Assembly (NCBI GenBank): GCA_963681505.1
Contig: OY811980.1
Coordinates: forward strand, 1,518,176 to 1,582,175
Origin: Eunapius fragilis
Lineage: Eukaryota; Porifera; Demospongiae; Spongillida; Spongillidae
Direction of reading: 5' to 3'
DNA length: 64,000 nucleotides
How positions within the stretch are numbered: position 1 is the first letter of the stretch; every line of letters starts with the position of its first letter. The notes beneath the pieces are model-generated. The model was not told the DNA's origin. It did no database searches and saw only the letters and a program-made list of their open reading frames with translations. This document shows positions 12,001 to 25,100 of this stretch, one piece after another. A program made the position numbers and the translations under genes.

Positions 12001-12552
12001 TGTGGGTTTCTAGTGTGGATATGTGCATGTGTGAATAATGATGGTGGACATGTGATTGTGTGGACATGTGTGAATAGTGATGGTGTAGACATGCATGGAT
12101 TGTGATGGTGTGGCATAGTGAATAGTGATGGTGGGTGGTGATGTGTTAATAACATGTTTGGACGTTGGACAGTATGTGTTGATGACGATGGTAAGGGATG
12201 TGTGCGTGAAGGAAATGGTGGTGGATGGATGGTGTGGATCACTCTCATGAAGCTCTTTGGTTACCTTATTAGGAACTTCGCAGAAGAATAAATGCTGGAG
12301 AAATGTCTGAACAGATGTTTAAGGATGTAAGTAGTGAGTGGGGGGAAAGGGACATGGGGACAGGGGATAGAGGGAGAAGGACACACTGGGGAGGGAGGAC
12401 ATGAGAGCGGGGAGCAGGTGGACACACTGGGGGACAAATGTTTCAGCAGCTGTCAACACCTTGTTTGCTATAGCTATTAAAAACAGAAGTGCTGTACATG
12501 TAAAATTTGGGCAGCTGCTTTTGTGGTAGTGGTGCATCCATGCAGTGTGTAT

Positions 12553-12605
<53 letters not shown>

Positions 12606-12905
12606 CAGTGTGTAAGAAGCCCTTGCAGACTTACAGGACCGTATCATCGTCATATAACCTTCTGATCAATGCTATGCATGACAGAAGCAATAGTTTGTAC
12701 CTTCATCTCTTAATGGGCCTGTAGATGAGAAAAGGAGATGGAGAGAGGAAGGGTGGGGGTGGAGAGAGGAACAGGTTATTGAAGTTCCTTTGAGCTCTCA
12801 TTTCAATCTTTGCTTCACATCACGCAGTTAGTCACTGCTTGAGATAAGCTGTGCAATCTTACACCAGTGGTGCGGTTATCTGTTAAGTAATAGATCACGT
12901 GTGTG

Positions 12906-12962
<57 letters not shown>

Positions 12963-14189
12963 GCGTGTGTGGTTTGCCCATTGCTTGTTTTATAATACGT
13001 AATATGCTTGGATAAAACCCTTGCTTTCCCAGCATATTTAAACACGGGTAATTGAATCCGTAATGATGATGAAGAAGAAGCTCTTTTGTCATAGTACCTT
13101 CCGGCTATGTGAACCAGCATGGTGTGTAGCTTTGTGAAGGCAGCATAGTACCCTCTATGTACCTATATAGGTAGGTACAATAGTGTCTGCATGTGCATAT
13201 GTTTGAGTAGTGTGAGAAGTGCACTATTGCATAACTGATGTCCAGGATTATCAATACCATACCCCCCACAAATGCAATCAGTGTTGTGCAGCAGCCCCTC
13301 TGTGGTTTGTAAATGAACTTCTTATCTACTCAGTTGGACAATAACAGCTCCTGTTCCTCCCTCCCCCCTCTGCCCCCATGTGAAGTGACATGGGAACAGT
13401 ATGCTTCAGCTCCTTCAGACAAGTAAGTGCTGCATGCTTTGCATATCACACATATCCTAAAATATCATGTGATTATCACATTATTGTCATGTCAATGTCA
13501 CCTAATATGCCTTTTTTTTTTTTTTGTTTTTTGTTGTTCTACTCCAGTCCTCTCCACTTGGGTCGACCAATGGATCTCAAGGTTGAGAGAAAGCACTTCA
13601 AGGCTTCTGTGTGTGTGGTAAGGATAAGGTTATTTACGTGAATACTATGCTTTACTTTTTCTTCTAAACAGACAGAGCAGTGTCAAATCGAAATGATGCG
13701 GTTAGTTCCGTGTCCACCACTGTCGTGAGAACTAAGCCAGCTTGAGTCCCTCCCACTCTTCTCTCTCTCTCTCCTCTCTCTCTCTCCCCTCCTCTCCCCC
13801 TCCAAAGGCTACTAGATATTTTAGAAGTAATAGTTCCCTACAAGCACTTCCACAAGCTACGCCAGTTCGTTAGCTGCCAACTACCACCGGGATTTCCCGT
13901 TAAACTAGGTAGGGCATCACGTTACAATGGTGGATTATCAGATCCTACGAGAGTAGGTTCCATATAGGAATCCAACAGTGTGATGGATTGTCATTAATAT
14001 ATATAAAAGGAAGATGGTAGTGGTGTGGTGATGATGGCTATCTTTGTCTGTGCTATCCTTCTGCAGACATACCAGTGTTCCCCACGGTTACTGCAACAGT
14101 GACTCTTCAACACTACGAGCCGCGGGAGTTCGATCCTTCGAAGTTTATCATTCCTGAGGACTACACTAAGGTTAGCGCCACTGGCATTA

Positions 14190-14228
<39 letters not shown>

Positions 14229-14404
14229 TATTAGTGTATGTATGTATGTATGTTGTAGTGTTTGTGTGTACAGAAAGGCAATAAAGTAACAACAATGGTT
14301 TTTTTTCACTCGCACTTGTTAAGGCCAGGTCAAAAGGAGACACTGAAGAGCAAGGGGATGACCTCGTGGACCCCATAAGTCCAGATGACAACCATGACAG
14401 CTGA
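6099..14404 (+). CDS. ANKRD13C: Ankyrin repeat domain protein 13C (ANKRD13C)
   Basis: ER-associated protein; mammalian ANKRD13C acts as a chaperone-like regulator of GPCR biogenesis. Seventeen exons in phase: 6099-6237, 6332-6373, 8276-8380, 8774-8859, 9208-9253, 9322-9388, 9660-9819, 9885-9934, 10964-11116, 11956-11995, 12273-12326, 13334-13422, 13548-13617, 13672-13700, 13808-13908, 14067-14170 and 14324-14404 (1416 nt, 471 aa). N-terminal ankyrin repeats (about 16-110) include HGNTPLHLAVMLGRK and LGWTSLDEAVSCGD. The GPCR-chaperone domain follows, with NFYAELKWEFHTWVPLLSRL, RGDLSFLFNGED, SRAQAGWFYR, REHLSPE and LPPGFPVKLDIPVFPT. These match 13C rather than 13A/B/D, and the C terminus stops without ubiquitin-interacting motifs, as in 13C. 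It is about 70 aa shorter than human 13C, mostly at the N terminus. Exon 2 is only 42 nt. Confidence 0.95.
6408..7280. repeat. 27-bp minisatellite, ~32 copies, ANKRD13C intron 2
   Basis: Units built on CCTCCTGGTACCATAACCTA followed by ACGTTAC, starting 35 bp after the exon 2 donor. Because 27 is nine codons, every frame without a stop in the unit stays open, giving a spurious repetitive frame on the minus strand. Confidence 0.95.
7738..8095. repeat. ~25-bp minisatellite, ANKRD13C intron 2
   Basis: Degenerate GATGCAGCATGGAGAAGG plus GTTAATT units, about 14 copies; purine-rich on the sense strand, unlike most arrays here. Confidence 0.85.
8868..9056. repeat. (AACACT/AACCCT)-type simple repeat, ANKRD13C intron 4
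   Basis: Hexamer-based ACTAACACTAACCCTAAC sequence directly after the exon 4 donor. It includes telomere-like CCCTAA words but is too irregular to be an interstitial telomere. Confidence 0.8.
9430..9622. repeat. 31-bp minisatellite, ANKRD13C intron 6
   Basis: About six copies of a C-rich unit containing CCTCTGATACCCCACCCC, ending about 37 bp before the acceptor of exon 7. Confidence 0.9.
10100..10955. repeat. 26-bp minisatellite, ~32 copies, ANKRD13C intron 8
   Basis: C/T-rich units (CCTCCTCACACACCTTCCCC plus TGCCCA) that run straight into the polypyrimidine tract of exon 9 at 10964. Long His/Pro/Ser frames across it are artefacts. Confidence 0.95.
11136..11159. repeat. Poly-C tract (24 nt), ANKRD13C intron 9
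   Basis: Uninterrupted run of 24 C, 20 bp after the exon 9 donor; (CA)n stretches follow at about 11297-11328. Confidence 0.95.
11446..11905. repeat. 36-bp minisatellite, ~12 copies, ANKRD13C intron 9
   Basis: Very homogeneous units (GCCATCAGGACTGTAGGACT plus TGGGCTATAGCTAATA). The low divergence implies recent expansion. It ends about 50 bp before the exon 10 acceptor; 36 is twelve codons, so several frames stay open without coding meaning. Confidence 0.95.
12552..12602. repeat. (TG)n microsatellite, ANKRD13C intron 11
   Basis: About 25 TG units. A second (GT)n of about 60 bp lies at 12898-12960 in the same intron. Confidence 0.95.
14185..14222. repeat. (TG)n microsatellite, ANKRD13C intron 16
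   Basis: Starts 20 bp after the exon 16 donor. Confidence 0.9.
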
Positions 14405-14440
14405 AGAACCTGATACTCTGACAGTCTGCCAAACACATCA

Positions 14441-14481
<41 letters not shown>

Positions 14482-14567
14482 CACACACACACACATGTGT
14501 CCCATATGCACTTGTGTGTACGAGAGTGGGTCAGTACAGAAGCGATTATAACAAATGAATTGCTCTA
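14405..14567. other. Convergent 3' spacer ANKRD13C / FDX2 with (CA)n
   Basis: Only 163 bp separate the two stop codons. The space is mostly (CA)n at 14440-14493. No AATAAA is visible on either strand, so the two 3' UTRs probably overlap. Confidence 0.6.
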
Positions 14568-17309
14568 TCAATGTGGCTGGGGTACATGTCCATCGACATA
14601 AAAGTTTCTGGTGATTTTGGGTACAGTTAGTTTGATTCCATCCAGTTCCTTGGTCAGGATGATTTGACAGCCTGCAAGGGATGTGGTTTGTTCCAACCTT
14701 TTTCTCTTTCTCTCCCCTCCACTCACCTAGCCTTGAATTCTCTGCTAGGCATGGTGCCAGATCCAAGAGGTCTTCTTCCCTGACAAACAAAATGCAGCTG
14801 TCTCATGCATGCGTATACATACACCCGTATCCAAGGGTGCCATACATACATACTATACACCCATATCCAAGGGGTGCCATACATACATACTATACACCCA
14901 TATCCAAGGGGTGCCATACATACATACTATACACCCATATCCAAGGGGTGCCATACATACATACTATACACCCATATCCAAGGGGTGCCATACATACATA
15001 CTATACACCCATATCCAAGAGGTGCCATACATACATACATACTACACACCCATTTTATCCAAGGGATGCCATATATACATACATACTATACACCCATATC
15101 CAAGGGGTGCCATACATACATACTATACACCCATATCCAAGAGGTGCCATACATACATACTATACACCCATCTCCAAGGGGTGCCATACATACATACTAT
15201 ACACCCATATCCAAGGGGTGCCATACATACATACTATACACCCATATCCAAGGGGTGCCATACATACATACTATACACCCATATCCAAGGGGTGCCATAC
15301 ATACATACTATACACCCATCTCCAAGGGGTGCCATACATACATACTATACACCCATATCCAAGGGGTGCCATACATACATACTATACACCCATATCCAAG
15401 AGGTGCCATACATACATACTATACACCCATATCCAAGGGGTGCCATACATACATACTATACACCCATATCCAAGAGGTGCCATACATACATACTATACAC
15501 CCATATCCAAGGGGTGCCATACATACATACATACTACACACCCATTTTATCCAAGGGATGCCATATATACATACATACTATACACCCATATCCAAGGGGT
15601 GCCATACATACATACTATACACCCATATCCAAGAGGTGCCATACATACATACTATACACCCATATCCAAGGGGTGCCATACATACATACTATACACCCAT
15701 CTCCAAGGGGTGCCATACATACATACATACTACACACCCATTTTATCCAAGGGATGCCATATATACATACATACTATACACCCATATCCAAGGGGTGCCA
15801 TACATACATACTATACACCCATATCCAAGAGGTGCCATACATACATACTATACACCCATATCCAAGGGGTGCCATACATACATACTATACACCCATCTCC
15901 AAGGGGTGCCATACATACATACATACTACACACCCATTTTATCCAAGGGATGCCATATATACATACATACTATACACCCATATCCAAGGGGTGCCATACA
16001 TACATACTATACACCCATATCCAAGAGGTGCCATACATACATACTATACACCCATATCCAAGGGGTGCCATACATACATACTATACACCCATCTCCAAGG
16101 GGTGCCATACATACATACATACTACACACCCATTTTATCCAAGGGATGCCATACATACATACATACTATACACCCATATCCAAGGGGTGCCATACATACA
16201 TACTATACACCCATATCCAAGGGTGCCATACATGTATATCATGTACACACGTACACATATCCAAGGTGTACATGTATAGAATGCACACACATGCACACAC
16301 TGTCTTCGTGTGCACTGCTAAGGAGTGCATTTAGTACTGCCCTTTCTGCTGTTCCTCCTCCCCTCTGCCCCTCCATAAAACCTGTTTCATCATCAAGTTT
16401 TTGACAATGTACTAGCATGCAAGGGTGCAATGTTCCATTATGAAGATCTGCTGATCCATGCCAACCAATTAGCTAGCCGGCACACAGCTGTGTCAAAGTA
16501 GCATGGCACCTTCAGAATAGGCACACCCTATAAAAATGTAGGATCATTGCAGTGAAAAGGGACCTATAAAATTTTCCAGGAAGGAGCATCAAAATTGAAG
16601 TGTGGTACGCTTAATTATTCAGGCCACTGTAACTCTATGATGGGTACACTAATTTCCAGTGTGTAAGAAAGAAGTTGTAGAGGACATAGATATCAAATAC
16701 CTGGAAAAGATATGCATTAGGGCTCCTTTTTCGCCACAATGATCCCGTAATGCTTATGCAAGTGTAATTTAGGGAAGAGCTCTGGATATTCAGTACACTT
16801 CTATGGTAGTTGGTGTGTGTACACATTTGTGATGCGTCCATGTGTGTGTATATGTGATGTGTGGCATGCATACAAATGTGCGTGAATGTAAGTGCCTCAT
16901 GTATGGTGTGTGTGTGTGTTGTGTGTGTGTGTTGTGTGTGTTGTATGTGTGTTCCTTTAAAGTAACTTACTCTTCAGAGGCAGTTACCAGCTTGGTCAGG
17001 TGCTCACTATCCACATACACATGGCAGGTCGTGCATGCCAGAGAAGCCTCACATGCACCTTCAGAAGAGGGTAAAGGCATAACCCCAAGTAAAGTATTGG
17101 TCAATCTTGTGTGTTTGTGTGGGGGTGGGGGGGAGGGGTGGGAGGGTACTTTATTCTCTAACATACCTTCTAATTCAATGCCATACCTGTGAGCCAGGTA
17201 CAGAATGTTGTCTCCAACTTTTCCCTTGACCTCCTGAGTTGTGCCATTCTTGTCAATGAATGTCACATTAACACTGGGTGGTTGTAGATACGACAAACCC
17301 TTTTTAAAA

Positions 17310-17350
<41 letters not shown>

Positions 17351-17825
17351 ACACACACACAAACACACACCACACACATGCACACACACACACACACACC
17401 ATTTTGTGGGATAGCAGTGTGAAGCACTCAAACCACTATATATGCAACACCATACTGGAAAGCTGGTGCATGCTGCTATGTACATGCACTGGTATGGTAT
17501 GGGTGGAGTGGCGATGATTAGGCAAAAGCAAGAATGTCGCACAATGCGTGGCAAAGGGGGTTGTATATCTATGGTATGCTGATGCTTCAACCTACATCTG
17601 GTCTGGTGATTCGGGTTCCTTCCACTCATACTCACCGTGGAACAAGCCTGCAGTCGATAGTAAAGGTTTTGAAAATGTGAATAGCTATAGTTTATTTTAA
17701 TACCTACATGATTCTGAGTGAATTGGTCTGCTACTAGTCACTTTGACGCTGCAACGAAGCGCCTTGGAGGTTCTGCGAGGTAATAAGTGAAATGCTCGTG
17801 CCAGGGTACCGACGAAGGCAGCCAT
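14568..17825 (-). CDS. FDX2: Mitochondrial 2Fe-2S ferredoxin (FDX2, adrenodoxin type)
   Basis: Electron carrier that supplies ferredoxin reductase electrons to mitochondrial Fe-S cluster assembly. Exon 1 (17825-17708) gives [18 protein letters not shown], an Arg-rich presequence. The core exon runs to 17167 from 17273 or 17299 ([28 protein letters not shown]). It is followed by 17058-16971 with the cluster motif [15 protein letters not shown] (C-x5-C-x2-C), 14779-14727 ([18 protein letters not shown]), and 14671-14568, which supplies the fourth cysteine (GCQIILT) and ends [17 protein letters not shown]. The phases of the last four exons agree. The exon 1-to-core junction is unresolved: a 12-nt exon may lie near 17632-17643, and the donor may be at 17707 or a few bases later. 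Family-typical C-terminal residues favour FDX2 over steroidogenic FDX1. A 2.2-kb intron full of minisatellite splits the cluster exons. Confidence 0.93.
14825..16232. repeat. 37-bp minisatellite, ~37 copies, FDX2 intron
   Basis: Units of CCATACATACATACTATACA plus CCCATATCCAAGGGGTG. A longer variant (extra CATA and CATTTTATCC) recurs every few units, so there is a higher-order pattern. It begins about 45 bp from the acceptor of the 14779 exon. Confidence 0.95.
17310..17400. repeat. (CA)n microsatellite, FDX2 intron
   Basis: Interrupted CA repeat next to the acceptor of the core ferredoxin exon. Confidence 0.9.
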
Positions 17826-17923
17826 TTTTTATAACTTGCGCGCGCCGCGCGAAAACAGCTGCTAAATTATCGGTCGCAGTAGCTACTAAATCAGAGGAAA
17901 AAAAAAAAAACGAAGTATCGAGA
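17826..17923. promoter_or_regulatory. Bidirectional promoter, FDX2 / CACHD1-like
   Basis: Ninety-eight bp separate the FDX2 and CACHD1 start codons. The spacer includes a CpG-dense GCGCGCGCCGCGCG block at 17840-17853, in contrast to the AT-rich flanks, and an A-run at 17899-17910. No TATA box is seen. The role is inferred from geometry and CpG content. Confidence 0.6.
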
Positions 17924-19082
17924 ATGGTGCGCGCCGTAACTATGGCATTTGTGCTCCTGGCTTGCTGTGGACATCTTCGAGCAGATTTGGCCACAGTGGA
18001 TATCGACAGAGTCGTTACGACACTGCAAAACAACTTCGCAAAAATTCTCGACGAGGATCTAGGAGCGAGCAAACTGACTGTAAGTGAGGCAGAGACAGAA
18101 CGCATCTGGAATATTATAGCGATATGTTTTATTTAATTTAGTATGAATACGTTTGCAACATTTCGCTCTCACTTTCGTTTCGCCTGGTCACTCTTGCTAT
18201 CTTATTCGCTCTCTAACAAGCGATACATCGCCTTTGCGGTTCTTGGTGTTACGGATTTTCGTTTTTAAACAATGCTTTTAAGATTGCCCGCCGTTTGGAT
18301 CATTTTGTAATTGCTTAATTCATTACCTCAACCTCACACCTATCACTTCCGGAGGAGTCCTAATCTTTCCCTCAGTCCACCGCTATTGGTGAGTAACTTC
18401 AAAGCTTTAGACTCCAGCTGCTGCTACATTATGCTTAGTTTCTGTTTGATGTTGTTTCTTGTTCCACGTGTGTGTGTGTGTTTGTGTAACCTTGTAGAAT
18501 GACAACATGAAGCAGCTGTGGCTTGTGTACTATGATTTTGATTTTGCAGCTTAGCACTATGTCAGTTCTCCCTGCAGCCAAGAGGTTATTTTAAATGCAT
18601 GACTTGCTGTTTGCATGTTGTCATCTTGTGTGTTAGGTTGAGATCAAAGTGTAACATTTCTTACCATCTCCATTAATTTTGCCATTTCTCACTGTACCAC
18701 TTCCCTCTTCTCCTTCCTTNNNNNNNNNNNNNNNNNNNNNNNNNNNNNNNNNNNNNNNNNNNNNNNNNNNNNNNNNNNNNNNNNNNNNNNNNNNNNNNNN
18801 NNNNNNNNNNNNNNNNNNNNNNNNNNNNNNNNNNNNNNNNNNNNNNNNNNNNNNNNNNNNNNNNNNNNNNNNNNNNNNNNNNNNNNNNNNNNNNNNNNNN
18901 NNNNNNNNNNNNNNNNNNNCTCCTAGGGCAGCTGCTCTTAGCCACAGTGGTTTGTTCCAACACAGTACTTGGTGTTGGCTGGCTGTCTGCCTTTACCCAT
19001 GAACCCAAAGGGGATTTTAAAAATAAATAATAATAAAGACTGGATAAAGCCACATGTATAGTGAGGTATGAACACACATGCA

Positions 19083-19169
<87 letters not shown>

Positions 19170-22100
19170 TATGGATTCACTCTACAGTATTGCTGCTACA
19201 GATTTCTCTCTCATCCCATTATGGCATGATCTATGACCCTAAAGGCAAGATGCCCTTGGGCAGAATGTGGATATCTCCAGCGTGTGATCAAATGACACTT
19301 GAGATGGTCTTATCCAATCAGCATTACTCACTGTCAACAACATAAATGTTAAATTGATTTTGCCACACATGGTGTAGTCACTTTCTTCACTTCCTCAATT
19401 TCTATTTGACTCCCATGCTCCCTCACCCCTCCCTCACTTCAACTTCCATCTCCCATTCACCCTCACCTCTCCCTCTCCCACCCCTCACCCTCTCCTCCCT
19501 CCCTCACCCTCTCCTCCCTCCCTCACCCTCTCCTCCCTCCCTCACCCTCTCCTCCCTCCCTCACCCTCTCCTCCTTCCCTCACCCTCTCCCTCCCCTCAC
19601 CCTCTCCTCCCTCTCCCTCCCCTCACCCTCTCCCTCCCCTCACCCTCTCCTCCCTCTCCCTCCCCTCACCCTCTCCCTCCCCTTACCATCTCCCTCCCCT
19701 CACCCTCTCCCTCCCCTTACCCTCTCCCTCCTCTCACCCTCTCCTCCTCTCCCTCCCCTCACCCTCTCCTCCCTCTACCACTCCTCACCCTCTCCTCCCT
19801 CTCCCTCCCGTCACCCTCCTCCTCCCCTCACCTGTCCTCCCTCTCCCTCCCCTCTCCCTCTCCCTCTCCTCCCTCCCCTTACCCTCTCCTCCCTCTCCCT
19901 CCCCTCACCCTCTCCCTCCCGTCACCCTCTCCTCCCTCTCCCACCCCTCACCCTCTCCTCACCCTCTCCTCCCTCTCCCTCCCCTCATCCTCTCCTCCCT
20001 CACCTCTCCTTCCCCTCACCCTCTCCTCCCCCTCACCTCCCTCCCCTCTCCTCCTCCCCCTCGTCTCACCCTCTCCCTTTTTATTACAGCATCACGCATG
20101 TAATGAAGGACCACGAAATGAGGAGGATTTGAAATAGTGTGCTAACTATATCCCTTATGTTACAAATGGGAAGTTAGAGAGAAAGAGAGGGAGTTTGTGC
20201 ATTCAGAATCATTTCCTTTAACAGTACGCTAGCTAGTTGTGGCTTCTTTATTTTTAAGTCAATGCGGAATGTGCCCAAAAAAGGTCTGGATTAGCAGTCT
20301 TTGTAGAGAGCATTCCTTTTCGTGTAGTCAATTGAGGTTGTGTGGTCATTGAGTATGCCGTCACGTGCCTCAGCACCCAAAGGTGTTCCAGTTATGCTGC
20401 TGCCATATTGGCGTAGTTTTGTGGTTGTGGGCAAGCTGTTGTGATTGTTGGCTACCCTGTGGCTGGCTTGCATTGTTTCTCGAGGGCCAGTGTGGGTCTG
20501 GCATTGACAAAAGCAGGAACTCATTGGCACATGGTCTTGCTCTTGTGGTGATCAAGTTGCTTGTTTTATTATCTCCCATTCTTGGCAGGTAGCAATTTAC
20601 GTACAGAAGAGATAATTTTAGGCTTCCTTTCCCATATTTGACACATCACTGACCCCTTCCAAGGACTATAATTTTCCTTACAGCTCTGTGTGTGTGATCC
20701 CTCTGTTATGTTGCCCTTTACCTGAAGTGCTTTGATGTCATTTTGTGGTTGACACCTTTGGCAATGACTAATGTATTTGTCACCTTCTAATTAAGCTATG
20801 TGGTTGTGACTGCTTTTTAATTCTCCCTGACCTTCTTGGGTGTTTCAAGGCTTAGAGACAAGAAACCAGTAGTTACCCCATGTGGCATATGCTTCCTGGT
20901 CAGTGCAATGTAAGCTCCACTTGGAGTGGATATTTCGATTATTCATCCTTTGAGCACTAAAACTGTTGTAAGTTTCATCATTATAGTGTTTACATATGCA
21001 AGAAGATAGTTGGAGTAGCTAGTGTATCTAGGCTTTCCCCCTGCAATCAGCTAAGCCATCCATAAACACTCCTTTTGAAACATGTACTTGGTTCCACTTT
21101 GGGTGTTACATATGTACATTGTGCAAGCGGTTCTAATATGGCACGGTGGAGTTGGTCCTCTCACAAAGTCATGTATGTACATTTGCTTTCCTCCCTCAAT
21201 ACTATTCCGTGAGTAAACTTAGCAAGTTGCATTGGTTGTGTTTTCATATTTTTCAGGCCTCGGGGAGGGTCACACACTCGTCTGCTGTCATGTTAGTATT
21301 GGGAATGCATGCCCTGACTGGATCTTGTGCCCAGTTAGGGAGGGGAAAGTGATTTTGTTGTTAACCTATCCCAAAAATATTCCCCACTACCTCAAGGGTA
21401 TTTTAGACTGCTTTAGGCTATGAACTCACATAGTTACATGTACATACAAAAAGTGAATATGTTTAAAATGATACCCAATTCAATGCAGTACTGGCAGATC
21501 TGCGTCTGGGGAATCTTATTCATGGCCTTACATACTTCTGTCACAGCTCTGATGCAATCAAAATTTGTTTTTAGTTAATGGAAAAAACACAAACTCATAG
21601 CTCAAAGAAACACGTTTGCACACATGTTCACACCCATGCAAGTATCACCTTGTACCCCTGTTCCATGGCCATTTGGTTCATTATCCCTGTAAGCATTGAT
21701 TTTTAGCCTTCAGTTATAAATGTGTGCTTTTATTGCATTAACCCCATTGCTGAGAGAAAAAGTATTATTCCCTTGCCAGAAATAGAAAAGAATGCAACTC
21801 ACTGAGTGTACTTTTGGAATGGCATTAAGGATGCACTGTGTGTAAAATACCTGCCGTATTCAAAGCGTTAGCACAACCCACAGAAAACATGTCTAGGCGG
21901 AACCACATGCAACCATCCCTCGAGGGCATGTTTTAAAAAGAGTTTTTATGGGTGACTTAGCAGATTGCGAGAAATAGTTAGTGCCACAAACTGCTCCAAA
22001 TGAAGCACTTTTAGTCTCAGTCATATGTAAATACAACAATGATGATGCATGGTTTTAGTCTTTGAAGGATGCCTAACCAAAATATCCACTCCAAGTGAGC

Positions 22101-25100
22101 TTACATTGCATGGATCAGGAAACATATGCCACATTCCAACACCATGGGGTAACTGCGGTCCAGCCTCTAAGCAGTGAATGGACTTACACATTGTAATGTC
22201 CACGTATTCAATGGAATGAAACATCCTGTGACTTATGTGATGGGCTGTATGTGTGGATGTGTGCATTGTGATATGTGTTGTTGGATGTCTTGTGTGGATA
22301 TTCTCAGTATGTGTGGTGTGCACTTTATGTGTTGCTGTATGGATGTCACACTTGAAATGATGAATAAAATTAAGTTATAAAGCCTGGGAACTGGTAAGTA
22401 CCCTCTTGAGTAAGACCTGGGGACTTGACTAAATGTAGGACTTGACTAGCCAGCAGTCAATTATTGACAGTTTGTTTATATATATTCATAGCAAAAACTA
22501 TCAACAGGTGGTTTGCCCCCCCCCCTCCCCCCCCCCCCCCTTACCCCCATGTGCAGTCCGATGTACACAGGTACACAGGCAGCCCCAATGTACCCTAATT
22601 TGGTATACACACTGGGAATATGGAGTTCAGGACTTTTGTGTGTTGGGCAGATGTGTCGTATCCTTATTCTAACTAGGGTGTGGAATGGTTAAGTAAGCAT
22701 TTATGCCACACTTGTAAGTAACTAGATAGCACTTGGTAACAACTGAATAAAAGACCAGCTGCTCAAAATTAGTACACAGGCATATTTGGTTGTATTGAGG
22801 TTTAGCAACTCAATCCCAAGTATGATTCCAGTATCATAGCATTTTTAAATTTAAAAAGTATGCCTTGTGCCTGCATTTGCTTTGGAATGACCTGTATCCA
22901 GATATATTTGAATGAAATACAAAGGTTCTTGCCATGCCAACTTTACGATGTGCACTTCGGCATTCAAAAATATAGATGCGGTCTGCTGATAAAGAAGGGT
23001 TGAACCTCATCAATCGAGTCTTTGATAACATCACTGCTGCTGCTAACAACATTACCTTTAGCAGACCCAGCTGCTGCAATGACAGGTAAGTATCGAGTCA
23101 CACACTCAACAGGTGCCATGAGGGGGGAAGGGGGGGGGGGTGTATGATGATCTAGACATTTGACAGCTAGGATCTCTGCGGGTAAGAATTGGAAATGTCC
23201 TATACCCCTAGGCTTGGTATGGGAGAGTCTCTGTTGCATATAGGGTTGTGTACAAGGTAGCATTAGGCTTAAGGTATGTATTATACTTCAGGGCAGTTTT
23301 GACTTATCCATCTCTCTCTCCTCTTTTAACCCTCCACGCCATGCAACACAACTTTAACCCTCCACACCATGCAACACAACTTTAACCCTCCACACCATGC
23401 AACACAACTTTAACCCTCCACGCCATGCAACACAACTTTAACCCTCCACGCCATGCAACACAACTTTAACCCTCCACGCCATGCAACACAACTTTAACCC
23501 TCCACGCCATGCAACACAACTTTAACCCTCCACGCCATGCAACACAACTTTAACCCTCCACACCATGCAACACAACTTTAACCCTCCACGCCATGCAACA
23601 CAACTTTAACCCTCCACGCCATGCAACACAACTTTAACCCTCCACGCCATGCAACACAACTTTAACCCTCCACGCCATGCAACACAACTTTAACCCTCCA
23701 CGCCATGCAACACAACTTTAACCCTCCACACCATGCAACACAACTTTAACCCTCCACGCCATGCAACACAACTTTAACCCTCCATGCCTGTAGCACTCCT
23801 AACAACTGCACAGGTTGCAACACTACAGCCTCATTTCTGAACTATGTGAACTCCTCATTTACGACCACTCCTGGTTCATATGGCATTGAATTCTCCCTCG
23901 GACTAGATGATGGTACGTTGATCTCTCCATCCATCAAACTGACAAGAATCAACCAAGATGCCAGGTTGCAGTAAGTTTTTCTCAACTTGCTAGGGGTCCA
24001 GGGTACCTCAAACACATACACTGCATTACCTACTGCATCCCACATCAGTGTACTGGCATGTCCCCACATCAGTGTACTGGCATGTCCCCACATCAGTGTA
24101 CCAGCATGTTCCCACATCAGTGTACCAGCGTGTCCCCACATCAGTGTACCAGCATGTCCCCACATCAGTGTACCGGCATGTCCCCACATCAGTGTACCAG
24201 CGTGTCCCCACATCAGTGTACCAACGTGTCCCCACATCAGTGTACCAGCGTGTCCCCACATCAGTGTATCAGCATGTCCCCACATCAGTGTCACACTGTA
24301 CATGGTTGGTGTCAACTATTTTGAAGAGATATAAAGGCAATAATGACATTTTGCTTGCATCATTTGTGTAAGGGTTACATATTGTTGTCTTGTTCTCTAT
24401 CGCTGCAAACAGACCCTGGTTTGTCAGTGCCACCACTTCAAGACCGCGAGAAGTGGTGATCCTTGCCGTTCTCTCTCCTTTCCTATCACAAACTGATGTA
24501 AACACCATAAAGGGTGCGATCCAATCGGTTATCACCTCCCTGAACCCACAAGATAAGGTCAGTAATTTAAGACATGCACAATATTGAGGTGCCTATGTTG
24601 TAGATGTGTCTACATAACATGCCTACTGCCTCACCATGCCACCTGATCACTACTCTATTAAGTGCCCAATCGCACTGATACCGTACTTTCTTACCTTGCA
24701 CTCTACGTAGATGGCTGTTGGGTTCTCCCTTAGTCTGGGCGGCCTGACACAAGCCACATCCCTCCAAGGGCTTGTTGACGCCTGCTACTTGAATAAAGCC
24801 TCACTCCTGAACTTTGTCTCTGGTGTCAGCCCCCCATCATTCAATGTATATGTGAACATCTCTGATGCCGTCCCCAAGGCTGTAGCACTCTTCACAAATG
24901 TAACGGGTAAGAGGTGAGGTGCATGGGGAGGAGGTGAGGTGCATGGGGAGGAGGGGAGGTGCATGGGGAGGATGTGAGGTGCATGGGGAGGAGGTGAGGT
25001 GCAAGCAGGTGTGGGGCATTCATATATGAATGGGAGGGAACAGGTAAGTATATATGTGTGTATATGTGGGGAGAGGGTGGGGTTTAAGTGTATCTTGTTT

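Noticed and set aside
14681-16404. Three overlapping plus-strand frames of more than 500 codons rich in Tyr, His, Thr and Pro
   Set aside because: 37-bp minisatellite in an FDX2 intron, on the strand opposite to the gene.
17734-18105. 123-codon minus-strand frame over the CACHD1 first exon
   Set aside because: Antisense of CACHD1 exon 1; FDX2 exon 1 in the same area uses a different frame with a clear presequence and matching C-terminal exons.
20079-20137. Possible extra CACHD1 exon after TTTTTATTACAG
   Set aside because: The frame after the acceptor reaches a stop after 15 codons with no good donor before it, and the flanking exons already join in phase without it.
23325-23790. Possible CRISPR-like array (28-bp repeats)
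   Set aside because: There are no unique spacers; it is a pure head-to-tail minisatellite in an animal gene intron.
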